A stretch of DNA of 64,000 bases, from positions 46,287 through 110,286 of the forward strand of contig NZ_CYIG01000006.1 in the NCBI RefSeq assembly GCF_001298675.1, read 5' to 3'. Positions 30,483 through 38,588 of the stretch are shown in pieces. The stretch is from Paenacidovorax caeni (GTDB lineage Bacteria > Pseudomonadota > Gammaproteobacteria > Burkholderiales > Burkholderiaceae_C). A program made the position numbers and the translations under genes. The notes beneath the pieces were generated by a model, which was not told the origin of the DNA, ran no database searches, and was given only the letters and a program-made list of their open reading frames with translations. Every line of letters starts with the position of its first letter. Position 1 is the stretch's first letter.

Positions 30483-31016
30483 TCAGCGCTTGATACCGAA
30501 GGCGCCGAGCATCTGCTCTGTCTGCTTTTGCAACTGCTCCTGCATCTGCGTGAGCATGGCGCGCGACTGCTCGGCGTAGCCGCCGATGAGGCCCTGGCCG
30601 CCGAGGAACTGCTTCCACATCTCGGGCGTCATGCCCTGCGTCTGCTCGGCCAGGCGCGCCTGCACGTCCGTGAAGGTCTGGATATTCTTTTCCAGGTAAC
30701 TGCCCATGAAGCCCTGCATGGCATGGCCATAGAAGCGGATGATGTTGGCCAGCACAGCCTCGGAGAACATGGGCGCACCGCCCGCTTCTTCCTCCAGGAT
30801 GATCTGCAGCAGGATGCTGCGCGTCAGGTCGTCGCCCGTCTTGGCGTCGCGCACCACAATGGGCTGGCTGGCCATCACCAGTTGTTTGACTTCGGCCAGG
30901 GTGATGTAGGTGGAGGTGTCGGTGTCGTACAGGCGCCGGTTGGGATACTTCTTGATGACGCGCTGGGCAGGCTTGGCAGCCGCTTTTTTCTCTGGCACAG
31001 CAAACTCCTCGGGCAT
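30483..31016 (-). CDS. phaR: Polyhydroxyalkanoate synthesis repressor PhaR
   Basis: DNA- and PHA-binding repressor that controls phasin and its own gene; granules titrate it away. The 177 residues show the N-terminal DNA-binding part RVIKKYPNRRLYDTDTSTYITLAEVKQLV (residues ~18-47), the PHB/PHA-accumulation regulator domain (RSILLQIILEEEAGGAPMFSEAVLANIIRFYGHAMQGFMGSYLEKNI) and a glutamine-rich C-terminal coil (LTQMQEQLQKQTEQML). A perfect dyad overlaps its likely transcription start, which fits autorepression. The pha synthesis genes themselves are not in this window. Confidence 0.94.
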   Translation of the reverse strand: MPEEFAVPEKKAAAKPAQRVIKKYPNRRLYDTDTSTYITLAEVKQLVMASQPIVVRDAKTGDDLTRSILLQIILEEEAGGAPMFSEAVLANIIRFYGHAMQGFMGSYLEKNIQTFTDVQARLAEQTQGMTPEMWKQFLGGQGLIGGYAEQSRAMLTQMQEQLQKQTEQMLGAFGIKR

Positions 31017-31018
31017 TT

Positions 31019-31039
31019 ATTGCAGTGCAATAGATTCTA
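31019..31039 (-). promoter_or_regulatory. phaR promoter with candidate PhaR operator
   Basis: The perfect dyad ATTGCAGTGCAAT (31019-31031) lies 2 nt before the phaR ATG and directly after a TAGAAT -10 (rev of 31034-31039). It would cover the transcription start. TTGCA-centred dyads resemble reported PhaR sites of Ralstonia and relatives, as I recall them. No Shine-Dalgarno is seen. Confidence 0.55.
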
Positions 31040-31084
31040 GGGACTGGCGGCCCGTAGCCCGGCCGCATTAACCCTGAGACGGCA

Positions 31085-31146
31085 CCACCAAAAACCATAG
31101 CTGCTCGCGCTTGCCTGGCAAGGGCTGGCTGGCAAAAACACCCAAA
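31085..31146 (+). repeat. Two-hairpin palindromic repeat, between phaR and sixA
   Basis: ACCAAAAACCATAGCTGCTC, then GCGCTTGCCTGGCAAGGGCT and GGCAAAAACACCCAAAACTA. It stands just after the sixA stop at 31148. Confidence 0.8.
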
Positions 31147-31147
31147 A

Positions 31148-31612
31148 CTACAAAAAATCGGGCGCCATGACCGCCATCAGCACAGTCTGGCTGACCTCCA
31201 GCCGCTGGCGCTGGCGCAACCACCACACGGACCCTTTGCGGATAGAGCATTCTCCTGCGCCCATCCCCAGCAGGTGCGCCGCCGTCAGCCCCAACAGCGG
31301 CTGGTGCCCCACCACCAGCACGGCACCACGCGCCCTGGGCCACTGGACCAGCTCCAGCAGTTCAGCGGGCGTCCCCTCGGGCAACAGCTCGGCACGCAGC
31401 TTGTATTTGCGCCCCAGCGCCTTGGCCGTCTGCTCGGCGCGCCGCGCAGGGCTGGAGAGCACGCGCAGGCCCTCGGGCAATTGCCGGTCAAGCCAGGCCG
31501 CCATACGCGCGGCCTGCTTCTCGCCGCGCGGGGTCAGCGCGCGCTCCAAGTCGTCCAGGCCGTCTTCGCCCTCATGGGCTTCAGCGTGGCGCCACAGGAT
31601 CAGATCCATCAT
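31148..31612 (-). CDS. sixA: SixA-type phosphohistidine phosphatase
   Basis: Histidine-phosphatase superfamily member of 154 residues; E. coli SixA removes phosphate from phosphohistidine of PTS-Ntr NPr or ArcB. The N-terminal LILWRHAEAHEG holds the catalytic RHx motif (short SixA form), GLRVLSSPARRAEQTAKAL the second arginine, and VLVVGHQPLLGLTA the second histidine. I chose ATG 31612 because ATGATG there overlaps the ppk stop by 4 nt and MMDLILWRHAEA is the family start; the longer open frame reads antisense-like noise. Coupling to ppk1 is a common arrangement and suggests a phosphate-related role. Confidence 0.9.
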   Translation of the reverse strand: MMDLILWRHAEAHEGEDGLDDLERALTPRGEKQAARMAAWLDRQLPEGLRVLSSPARRAEQTAKALGRKYKLRAELLPEGTPAELLELVQWPRARGAVLVVGHQPLLGLTAAHLLGMGAGECSIRKGSVWWLRQRQRLEVSQTVLMAVMAPDFL

Positions 31613-33756
31613 TGTGTCTTCCGTTTCTTGCGTGCCGCCGTGGCCTGCTGTTGGCCATAACGCGCCATGAGAGCCGCTTGCGCCCCCGCACCGGTGGTCG
31701 GGCGTGGCGCGCGCTCGTAGCGGCCATCGGACCGCTGGGTCCAGGCATCGCGGTCGTCGTACAGGTAGGCCACCAAGCATTCATCGATGATGCGCTGGCG
31801 CAAGCCGGGCTCGGTCACGGGCCAGGCCAACTCCACACGGCGCATCATGTTGCGGTTCATCCAGTCGGCGCTGGAGAGGTACAGCTCCTCCTGGTCGCCC
31901 GCGGCGAAATAGAACACCCGCGTGTGCTCCAGAAAGCGCCCGATGATGGAGCGCACCCGGATGTTGTCGGTCACACCGGGCAACTGCGCGGGCAGCATGC
32001 AGGCGCCGCGCACGATCAGGTCGATGCGCGCCCCCTGCTGGCCCGCCTTTACCAGGGCACGCATCAGCGCTTCGTCGGTGAGCGCATTCATTTTGGCGAC
32101 GATGCGTCCGCCCTGCCCAGCCTGCGCCGCCAGCCCCACGCGCTCGATTTTTTCGATCATGCGCTTGTGCAGGTGGAACGGCGCCAACATGAGCTGGCGC
32201 AGCCGCGGCGGCCGGTTCTGGCTCGCCAGATGGTTGAACACACCGTCCATGTCGGCCGTGATGTCGGCATTGGCCGTGAGCATGCTCAGGTCGGTGTACA
32301 GGCGCGCCGTGCGCGGGTTGTAGTTGCCGGTGGAGAGATGGCCATAGCGGCGCAGCTGGCGGCCCTCGCGGCGCGTGACCAGCAGCATCTTGGCGTGCGT
32401 TTTCAGCCCCACCACGCCATAAACCACCTGCGCGCCGATCGATTCCAGCGCCTCGGCCCAATTGATGTTCGCTTCTTCGTCAAAGCGCGCCTTCAATTCG
32501 ACCACCGCCATGACTTCCTTGCCGCGGCGCACCGCCTCGCGCAGCAGCTCCATCAGCTCCGAGTCGGAGCCTGTGCGGTAGATGGTCTGCTTGATGACCA
32601 GCACGTCGGGGTCGTGTACGGCCTCGCGCAGAAAGGCGAGCACGGCGTCGAAACGCTCGAAAGGCTGATGGATCAGCACGTCGCGCTCGCGCAGCTGCGC
32701 CAGGATGGGCACACCTTCCTGCAGCCCCACCGGCCACGCCCCGCGCCAGGGCGGGAAGAGCAGCGCCGGATCGTTCACCAGATCCACCAGCTGCGACAAC
32801 CGCACCGGATTCACTGGCCCTTGCACGCGAAACAGCGCGCCCTCGGGCAGCCCAAACTGGGACTGCAAAAAATCAGCCAGAAAGCGCGAGCAGCTTGACG
32901 ACACCTCCAGCCGCACGGCCTGGCCAAAGTGGCGCTGCTGCAGCCCCTGGCGCAGCGCCGTGCGCAGGTTGCGCACGTCTTCCTCATCCACCGCCAGGTC
33001 GGAGTGGCGCGTCACGCGGAACTGCGAGAACTCGGTGACCTCGCGCCCCGGAAACAAATCGGCCAGATGCGCGCGGATCACGCTGGAGAGCATCACGAAC
33101 AGCGCCCCCTTGGGTGCCACACGCCCCGGCATGCGGATGACGCGCGGCAGCACGCGCGGCACACGCACGATGGCAATTTCGTTGTTGCGCCCAAACGCAT
33201 CCGAACCCTTGAGACGGACGATGAAATTGAGCGACTTGTTGGCCACCAGCGGGAACGGATGGGCCGGATCCAGCCCGACCGGGATCAACAGCGGCCGCAC
33301 CTCGCGCTGAAAGTACTCCTGTACCCAGCGGCGCTGCTCGGGCATGCGCTCGCCGTGCGAGACGATGCGAATGCCCTGCGCCGCAAGCGCCGGCACGAGC
33401 GCATCGTTGTACAGCGCGTACTGGCGCGCCACCAGATCCTGCGCCTTGGCCATGAGCGCCGCGAACGAGGCCACGGTGTAGGCCCCCTTGGTCTCGCCAC
33501 TCTGCGCCGCCGTGATGTGCGGCGCGGCGCGCACCTCGAAGAATTCATCCAGGTTGGACGAGACAATGCACAGGTAGCGCAGGCGCTCAAGCAGCGGCAC
33601 ATCGCTGCGGCAAGCCCAGTCGAATACACGCTCGTTGAAAGCCAGGATGCTGTGGTCGCGGTCGAGAAGAGGCTGGGCAGAGGCCGGCAGTGCGGTTTCC
33701 GCAGCGGGCGCTGCACCGTCGGCAGGCGTGGTCGATGGAGGGGGAATGGACGGCAT
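31609..33756 (-). CDS. ppk1: Polyphosphate kinase 1
   Basis: Makes inorganic polyphosphate from ATP. The 715 residues show the N-terminal domain (LDRDHSILAFNERVFDWACRSDVPLLERLRYLCIVSSNLDEFFEVR), the head domain and two PLD-like catalytic domains with the autophosphorylated histidine in LKTHAKMLLVTRREG and the second histidine in IIGRFLEHTRVFYF. I chose ATG 33756 (MPSIPPPS): more distant in-frame starts (33798, 33822) overlap a PhoB-like box and its -10. The stop overlaps the sixA start. The box implies induction by phosphate starvation. Confidence 0.95.
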   Translation of the reverse strand: MPSIPPPSTTPADGAAPAAETALPASAQPLLDRDHSILAFNERVFDWACRSDVPLLERLRYLCIVSSNLDEFFEVRAAPHITAAQSGETKGAYTVASFAALMAKAQDLVARQYALYNDALVPALAAQGIRIVSHGERMPEQRRWVQEYFQREVRPLLIPVGLDPAHPFPLVANKSLNFIVRLKGSDAFGRNNEIAIVRVPRVLPRVIRMPGRVAPKGALFVMLSSVIRAHLADLFPGREVTEFSQFRVTRHSDLAVDEEDVRNLRTALRQGLQQRHFGQAVRLEVSSSCSRFLADFLQSQFGLPEGALFRVQGPVNPVRLSQLVDLVNDPALLFPPWRGAWPVGLQEGVPILAQLRERDVLIHQPFERFDAVLAFLREAVHDPDVLVIKQTIYRTGSDSELMELLREAVRRGKEVMAVVELKARFDEEANINWAEALESIGAQVVYGVVGLKTHAKMLLVTRREGRQLRRYGHLSTGNYNPRTARLYTDLSMLTANADITADMDGVFNHLASQNRPPRLRQLMLAPFHLHKRMIEKIERVGLAAQAGQGGRIVAKMNALTDEALMRALVKAGQQGARIDLIVRGACMLPAQLPGVTDNIRVRSIIGRFLEHTRVFYFAAGDQEELYLSSADWMNRNMMRRVELAWPVTEPGLRQRIIDECLVAYLYDDRDAWTQRSDGRYERAPRPTTGAGAQAALMARYGQQQATAARKKRKTQ

Positions 33757-33784
33757 GAATGCGGCTTCGGGGAGCGACAGCACC

Positions 33785-33829
33785 AGTATCACCGCCATCA
33801 GTGACAGATTGATGACATGCAAATGACCG
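33785..33829 (-). promoter_or_regulatory. PhoB-dependent promoter of ppk1 (three half-sites)
   Basis: On the minus strand ATGTCATCAATCTGTCAC (rev of 33801-33818) matches the Pho-box consensus at 16 of 18 positions. A further GGTCA half-site lies exactly 11 nt upstream, giving three half-sites with 11-nt phasing. Ten nt after the box stands GATACT (rev of 33785-33790), the expected -10 position for a PhoB promoter. Confidence 0.75.
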
Positions 33830-33857
33830 TCATAAAACGGTCACTCAACAAAGACAC

Positions 33858-34679
33858 TCAACCAAGAAAATGGCGGCGGTAACGTGCGGGCAAGTCCGCC
33901 ATGCGCATGAACATGGGCAGGTCCGCCGTGTTGAAATCCGGGTCCCAGGCAGGCGCACCCAGCACACGCGCGCCCAGGCGCAGGTAGCCCTTGATAAGCG
34001 CTGGCGGCTCCACGGGCAGGTTGCCGTTGAGCTGCTGCACCGGCAGCGGCAGGCGCGGGCGCACGTGGTGCTCGATAGGGGCCAAATGGGTGTGGCGCAG
34101 TTGCTCCCAGATGCTGGCTGCCACGTCGCCGCTGACCACGCCGTTGTGCAGCATCGGGATGCTGGCGCAGCCGATCATGGCGTCAAGCCCGTTGCGCACC
34201 ATGAAATCCGCCAAAGCCCCCCACAGCGCCAGGATCACGCCGCCATGGCGGTGCTCCGCATGCACGCAACTGCGCCCCAGCTCCACCATGCGGGGACGCA
34301 GCGCACGCAGCCGCGTCAGGTCGAACTCCAGGTCGCTGTAGGTACTCCCTACCCGGCGCGCCTGGGCAGGCGTGAGCACGCGGTAGGTACCGATCACCTC
34401 ACCGCTGGCCAGGTCGCGCACCAGCAGATGCTCGCAATAGTCATCGAACAAGTCCACGTCATGGCCCGCAATGGCGGTATTCAGGCGCGCCCCCATCTCC
34501 TGCGCGAAGATGGAAAACCGCAACCGCTGAGCCTGCCGTACCTCATCGAGGTGCCGCGCCCAAGTCACTTCCAGGCCGGGACACGCCACAGGCCGCGCAC
34601 CCAGAGCCATGCCTGGGCGGTGAAGTGACCCCCTGGGCAAGGGCGACAGCGGCAGCGTGGGATTAGGCAGTTCGTTCAT
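33858..34679 (-). CDS. olsB: OlsB-like ornithine N-acyltransferase (GNAT/hemolysin-type acyltransferase)
   Basis: Likely transfers a 3-hydroxyacyl chain from ACP to ornithine, the first step to ornithine lipids, which replace phospholipids when phosphate is short. The 273 residues have LEVTWARHLDEVRQAQRLRFSIFAQEMGARL, DLFDDYCEHLLVRD, VIGTYRVLTP, MVELGRSCVHAEHRHGGVILALWGALADF and MIGCASIPM, the pattern of the OlsB/hemolysin N-acyltransferase family. I chose ATG 34679 (MNELPNP). OlsA is not in the window. The neighbour ppk1 and a PhoB-like box fit a phosphate role. The exact amino-acid acceptor is inferred. Confidence 0.82.
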   Translation of the reverse strand: MNELPNPTLPLSPLPRGSLHRPGMALGARPVACPGLEVTWARHLDEVRQAQRLRFSIFAQEMGARLNTAIAGHDVDLFDDYCEHLLVRDLASGEVIGTYRVLTPAQARRVGSTYSDLEFDLTRLRALRPRMVELGRSCVHAEHRHGGVILALWGALADFMVRNGLDAMIGCASIPMLHNGVVSGDVAASIWEQLRHTHLAPIEHHVRPRLPLPVQQLNGNLPVEPPALIKGYLRLGARVLGAPAWDPDFNTADLPMFMRMADLPARYRRHFLG

Positions 34680-34730
34680 CGGGACTTCTCCTTCGGCCCT
34701 GTGGCCGTGCCGCCAGTGTGGTGCGGCGCC

Positions 34731-34748
34731 ATGACAACACCGTGACGG
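34731..34748 (-). promoter_or_regulatory. Possible weak Pho box before olsB
   Basis: CCGTCACGGTGTTGTCAT (rev of 34731-34748) has two half-sites CGTCA and TGTCA exactly 11 nt apart but an unlike spacer. It stands 52 nt before the olsB ATG, nearly the same distance as the ppk1 box. The hexamer ten nt downstream (CACACT) is a poor -10. Confidence 0.35.
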
Positions 34749-34767
34749 CACCAACAGACCGATCGAA

Positions 34768-34773
34768 TACAAT
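34768..34773 (+). promoter_or_regulatory. -10 element of the GGDEF-EAL gene
   Basis: TACAAT lies 40 nt before the ATG at 34814. The -35 region (TGACGG at 34743-34748, 19-nt spacing) is weak and overlaps the possible olsB Pho box. Confidence 0.4.
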
Positions 34774-34813
34774 TTGGCACATCTCTTGCAATTACCACGC
34801 TTTCTCCCCGTTC

Positions 34814-37021
34814 ATGTACCACCCGGTTGAGGTCTCGGAAATTTCCGGACCGGTCGTTGGCACTTCCCTGCAACGTACCTTGCGCGAACAGCAAACCCTG
34901 CTGGACAGCGCCGGGGTCGGCATCGTCTTCATCCGCAACCGGATCGTGGTGCATTGCAACCAGCGTTACGCTGAAATCTATGGCTATGCCAGCCCACAAG
35001 AACTGCTGGGGCATAGCAGCGAGACCCTGCACCCCAATCGCGACGCTTTCCGTGCGCTGGGGCGTGAGGCCTACACCACCCTCTGCGAGGGCCAAACCTT
35101 CCGCTGCGAGCGCCAGATGCGCCGGCGCGACGGCACCCTGTTCTGGGCCAGCCTCACGGGCCGCCTGATCAACCCCCAGGACACCCGCGAAGGGTCCATT
35201 TGGACCGTCGACGACATCGACGAACACAAGCAGACGCAGGACCTGTTGCGCACCATCCAGCTGGAAAAGCAGGTGCTCTTCGACCAGGCCATGGTCGGCA
35301 TCGTGTTCCTGCGCGAGCGCCACCTCACCCGCTGCAACCGCCACTTCGAGCAGATGCTGGGCTACGAGCCTGGCGAGCTGATCGGCAGCCCGTCGCGGCG
35401 CTGGTACCGCAGCGATGCCGAGTGGGAAGACGCTGGCAAGCGCTGCTACGCCCCCTTCGCCCAGGGGCAGTCCTTCGCCGGCGAAGTCACGCTGTGCCGC
35501 AAGGATGGCACGCCGGTGGTCTGCGACGTCCGAGCCAAGGCCATGGGCGCACAGGGCTCGGTGTGGATCGCCATGGACATCACCGAGCGCAGGCGCGCGC
35601 AAGAGGCATTGGCCAAGGCCCACGAGGAACTGGAGCGCCAGGTGCGCGAACGCACGCGCGAGCTGCACGAGACCGTGGTCGACCTGCACCGCGAGATCGT
35701 GGACCGCAAGGAAGACCAGGACCGCATCCACTGGCTGGCCCACTACGACGCCCTGACCGGCCTGCCCAACCGCACGCTGCTGGCCGAGCGCAGCCAGCAG
35801 GCCATACGCGAAGCGGCCAGCGCCGGCACGCCGCTGGCGGTGATGTTCATCGACCTCGATCACTTCAAGCACGTCAACGACTCGCTGGGCCACCGCGTGG
35901 GAGATGCGCTGCTGATCCAGATCGGCAACCGCCTGCGCGCCGTGGTGCGCGAGTACGACACCGTGTCGCGCCTGGGCGGCGACGAATTCGTGCTGCTGCT
36001 GCCCGGCGCCAACGCGCAAGGTGCCGCACGCGTGGCGGGCAAGCTGCTCGAAGCCTTCCGCCAGCCTTATCAGATCGGCCACCACGAGCTGACCATGGCG
36101 CCGTCGATGGGCATCGCCCTGTACCCCAGCGACGGACAGGACTTCGACGCCCTCACCCAATCCGCCGACGTGGCCATGTACCGCGCCAAACGCGACGGCC
36201 GTGCCACGTTCCGCTTTTTCACGCCCGAAATGCAGGCGCAGTCGCTGCGCGCGCTGCAGCTGGAAAACGCCCTGCGCCGCGCCATGGAGCGCCAACAGCT
36301 GGAACTGCACTACCAGCCGCAGATCAACATCGCCACCGGGCAGGTGCGCTGCGTCGAGGCGCTGCTGCGCTGGACCCATCCCGAGCTGGGGCGCATCTCC
36401 CCGGCCGAATTCATTCCCGTGGCCGAGAACAGCGGCCAGATCCTGCAGATCGGCGAATGGGTGCTGCGCACCGCGCTGGCGCAGCTGCAAGCTTGGCGCG
36501 CGCAAGGGCTGGACCGCATCAAGGTCGCGGTGAACCTCTCGGCCATCCAGTTCCACCAGCCGCAGCTGCCCGAGATGGTCAGCCGCCTGCTGGCCCAGGC
36601 TGGACTCCCGCCCGACGCGCTGGAGCTGGAGCTGACCGAAGGCGTGGCCGTGGCCGACCCGCGCGCCGCCATGACGACCATGCAGCAACTGCGCGCGCGC
36701 GGCGTACACCTGTCGATGGACGACTTCGGCACCGGCTATTCGTCACTGAGCCAGCTCAAGCATTTCCAGCTCTACAAGCTGAAGATCGACCAGTCTTTCG
36801 TGCGCGATCTGGAGCACGACAGCAACGACCGCGCCATCGTCAGCGCCATCATCCGCATGGCCCAGGCCCTGGGCCTGCAGACCACCGCCGAGGGCGTGGA
36901 AACCGCCGCGCAGCTGCAGTTCCTGCGCGAGCAGGGCTGTGACGAGGCACAGGGCTACCACTTCAGTCCACCGCAAGCCGCAGGACAGATTGAATCGTTT
37001 TTGCTGCAACGTTGCGTATAA
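34814..37021 (+). CDS. PAS-PAS-GGDEF-EAL cyclic-di-GMP protein
   Basis: A 735-residue cytoplasmic signalling protein with no membrane segment. Two PAS domains (residues ~15-130 and ~135-260, with PAC-like ends GSIWTVDDIDEHK and GSVWIAMDITERR) lead through a coiled coil (LAKAHEELERQVRERTRELHETVVDLH) to GGDEF: LTGLPNRTLL, FIDLDHFKHVNDSLGH and an intact RLGGDEFVLLL. An RxxD inhibitory site (REYD) lies five residues before it. The EAL domain is complete: CVEALLRW, VNLSAIQFHQ, LELTEGVAV, SMDDFGTGYSSLSQLK, KIDQSFV, TAEGVET and QGYHFSPP. So both synthesis and breakdown of c-di-GMP look possible. The sensed signal is unknown. I chose ATG 34814 (MYHPVEVSE) since the longer frame reaches into the promoter. 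Confidence 0.93.
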   Translation: MYHPVEVSEISGPVVGTSLQRTLREQQTLLDSAGVGIVFIRNRIVVHCNQRYAEIYGYASPQELLGHSSETLHPNRDAFRALGREAYTTLCEGQTFRCERQMRRRDGTLFWASLTGRLINPQDTREGSIWTVDDIDEHKQTQDLLRTIQLEKQVLFDQAMVGIVFLRERHLTRCNRHFEQMLGYEPGELIGSPSRRWYRSDAEWEDAGKRCYAPFAQGQSFAGEVTLCRKDGTPVVCDVRAKAMGAQGSVWIAMDITERRRAQEALAKAHEELERQVRERTRELHETVVDLHREIVDRKEDQDRIHWLAHYDALTGLPNRTLLAERSQQAIREAASAGTPLAVMFIDLDHFKHVNDSLGHRVGDALLIQIGNRLRAVVREYDTVSRLGGDEFVLLLPGANAQGAARVAGKLLEAFRQPYQIGHHELTMAPSMGIALYPSDGQDFDALTQSADVAMYRAKRDGRATFRFFTPEMQAQSLRALQLENALRRAMERQQLELHYQPQINIATGQVRCVEALLRWTHPELGRISPAEFIPVAENSGQILQIGEWVLRTALAQLQAWRAQGLDRIKVAVNLSAIQFHQPQLPEMVSRLLAQAGLPPDALELELTEGVAVADPRAAMTTMQQLRARGVHLSMDDFGTGYSSLSQLKHFQLYKLKIDQSFVRDLEHDSNDRAIVSAIIRMAQALGLQTTAEGVETAAQLQFLREQGCDEAQGYHFSPPQAAGQIESFLLQRCV

Positions 37022-37081
37022 AGGCAAAAGCGCCTCTAACGCTTTTGCAGCAAGCGCTAGCAGCTCCTTTTTCAATAGCAC
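37021..37081 (-). repeat. Two-hairpin palindromic repeat after GGDEF-EAL gene
   Basis: On minus: GTGCTATTGAAAAAGGAGCT, then GCTAGCGCTTGCTGCAAAAG and CGTTAGAGGCGCTTTTGCCT. It begins at the last base of the stop codon of the upstream gene. Confidence 0.8.
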
Positions 37082-37340
37082 CCAGCACCAAGCACCCGGC
37101 CACCGAGGTGAAACCGCGATTCAAGCGCCACGGGCCCAGCGCCGTCCGGAACGGCTACGTGCAAGGAGCAGGGTGCTGCGCCTCCCACCGCGCCCTGGCG
37201 CGACACGCATGGTGCTGCGTGGAACTCTGCCGACCCTTCATTTAGTAACTTTGTTTCAAACACAAGCCTGCCAAGCCACCACTTCGGTGCCCCTGCCCCA
37301 CCTTGGGGCATAACGCACCAAGGTGTCATTTTGATGGCAA
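37082..37340. other. Intergenic stretch before the porin promoter
   Basis: About 260 nt between the repeat and the porin control region. No open frame with family resemblance and no RNA gene is recognised. A short CCCCACCTTGGGG hairpin lies at 37298-37310 (CCCCAccttGGGG). Confidence 0.4.
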
Positions 37341-37380
37341 GAAAGCAACAATTGCTTTCAGTAAGCGCATCTACTGCAAT
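37341..37380 (+). promoter_or_regulatory. Porin promoter region with perfect dyad
   Basis: GAAAGCAA-CAA-TTGCTTTC (37341-37359) is a perfect 8+3+8 dyad. It overlaps a TTGCTT -35 candidate (37352-37357), followed after 17 nt by TGCAAT (37375-37380). The dyad could be an operator. The leader ends with CGGGAG 7 nt before the ATG. Confidence 0.45.
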
Positions 37381-37420
37381 AATTTCGTCGTAATTTTTTT
37401 TCTTGAACGGGAGTTTTTTC

Positions 37421-38455
37421 ATGAAGAAGTCGTTGATTGCCATGGGCGCCGCCCTGGCCTGTTTGGGCACCGCCCACGCCGAAAGCTCGGTGCAGCTCAT
37501 GGGTCTGATGGATGCCTACGCCGGCTCCGTGCGCATGGCGGGCGACGCCGACCGCACCAGCGTGGTCGGCTCGGGCGGCCTGACCACTTCGTGGTTCGGC
37601 TTCAAGGGCACCGAAGACCTGGGCGGCGGCCTGAAGGCCGGCTTCCTGCTGACCTCGTTCCTGCGCGTCGATACCGGCAGCCCCGGCCGCTTCAACCCCG
37701 ACCCCTTCTTCTCGCGCGACGCCAGCGTGAGCCTGTCCGGCGGCTTCGGCTCCGTGGCCCTGGGCCGCGGCATGGCCCCCAACTTCCTGCCCACCATCCT
37801 GCTGAACCCGTTTGGCGATTCGTTCACCGTGTCGCCCCTGGTGCTGCATGCCAACATGTCCACCGTCGGCTGGCCCGCGGGCAACCTGACGACCCCGGCC
37901 GATACCGGCTGGAGCAACCAGATCACCTACACCACACCCAGCTTCGGCGGCCTCAAAGCCAACCTGCACTACCAGTTCGGCGAGCAAGCCGGCAACTCGG
38001 GCAAGAGCAACATCGGCCTGAACGTCATGTACTTCGGCGGCCCGCTGACCCTGATGGGCTTCTACGAGCGTGCAGACATCAGCAACCCCGTGCCTCCCAA
38101 CAGCCTGATGAACCGCAAGTCCGACTGGATGCTGGGCGGTGCATACGACTTCGGCATGGCCAAGGCCTACCTGACCTACGGCCAAGCCAAGGTTGACGCC
38201 ACCGACTTCACCGGCAAGACCTTCTCGCTCGGCGCCGAAGTGCCGGTGCTGAACAAGGCCGGTGCCATCAAGGCTGCCGTGGCCCGCACCAAGGCCACCA
38301 CCGGCCCCGGCGAAGCCACGCGCACCACTGCTAGCCTGGGCTATGACCACTTCCTGTCCAAGCGCACCGACGTGTACGCCGTGGGCATGTACGACAAGGT
38401 CACGGACCTGTCGTCGGGCACGAGCTTCGTGGTGGGCATCCGCCACCGCTTCTGA
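37421..38455 (+). CDS. Gram-negative trimeric porin (Omp32-like)
   Basis: General diffusion porin of the betaproteobacterial family, 344 residues. MKKSLIAMGAALACLGTAHAESSVQLMGLMDAYAGS is a signal peptide cut after AHA followed by the first barrel strand. SWFGFKGTEDLGGGLKAGF and FSRDASVSLSGGFGSVALGRG are the usual second and third strand and turn; the constriction loop L3 follows (PFGDSFTV). The protein ends VVGIRHRF, with the aromatic end residue needed for BAM recognition. Substrate preference is unknown. A strong terminator follows at once, so it is a single-gene transcript. Confidence 0.95.
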   Translation: MKKSLIAMGAALACLGTAHAESSVQLMGLMDAYAGSVRMAGDADRTSVVGSGGLTTSWFGFKGTEDLGGGLKAGFLLTSFLRVDTGSPGRFNPDPFFSRDASVSLSGGFGSVALGRGMAPNFLPTILLNPFGDSFTVSPLVLHANMSTVGWPAGNLTTPADTGWSNQITYTTPSFGGLKANLHYQFGEQAGNSGKSNIGLNVMYFGGPLTLMGFYERADISNPVPPNSLMNRKSDWMLGGAYDFGMAKAYLTYGQAKVDATDFTGKTFSLGAEVPVLNKAGAIKAAVARTKATTGPGEATRTTASLGYDHFLSKRTDVYAVGMYDKVTDLSSGTSFVVGIRHRF

Positions 38456-38471
38456 TCCGCAGTACCGCGGT

Positions 38472-38515
38472 AAAAAAAGCGCGGGGCCCCTCGGGGTCTC
38501 GCGCTTTTTTGTTTT
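38472..38515 (+). terminator. Porin terminator
   Basis: Stem AAAAAAGCGCGGGGCCCC with its near-complement GGGGTCTCGCGCTTTTTT, a 2-nt tip and a T run. It ends 60 nt after the stop codon. The A run also makes it usable by minus-strand transcripts of the convergent MCP gene. Confidence 0.88.
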
Positions 38516-38516
38516 G

Positions 38517-38575
38517 GCTGCTCTTTTTTCAAGAGCATCCAGCGCTTGCTGGACGCCCTCCAAAGCCGTTTTTCA
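38517..38575 (+). repeat. Two-hairpin palindromic repeat between porin and MCP genes
   Basis: TGCTCTTTTTTCAAGAGCAT, then CCAGCGCTTGCTGGACGCCC and TCCAAAGCCGTTTTTC. Both hairpins can form. It sits between convergent genes directly after the porin terminator. Confidence 0.75.
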
Positions 38576-38588
38576 ACCAAGAACAGGG

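Noticed and set aside
33757..33822. Longer Ppk1 starts at 33798 or 33822
   Set aside because: They lie in or next to the Pho box and its -10, upstream of any likely transcript start.
37331..37360. Sigma-54 promoter before the porin (TGGCA...TTGCT)
   Set aside because: The GG and GC elements are 16 nt apart instead of 10; a dyad explains the sequence better.
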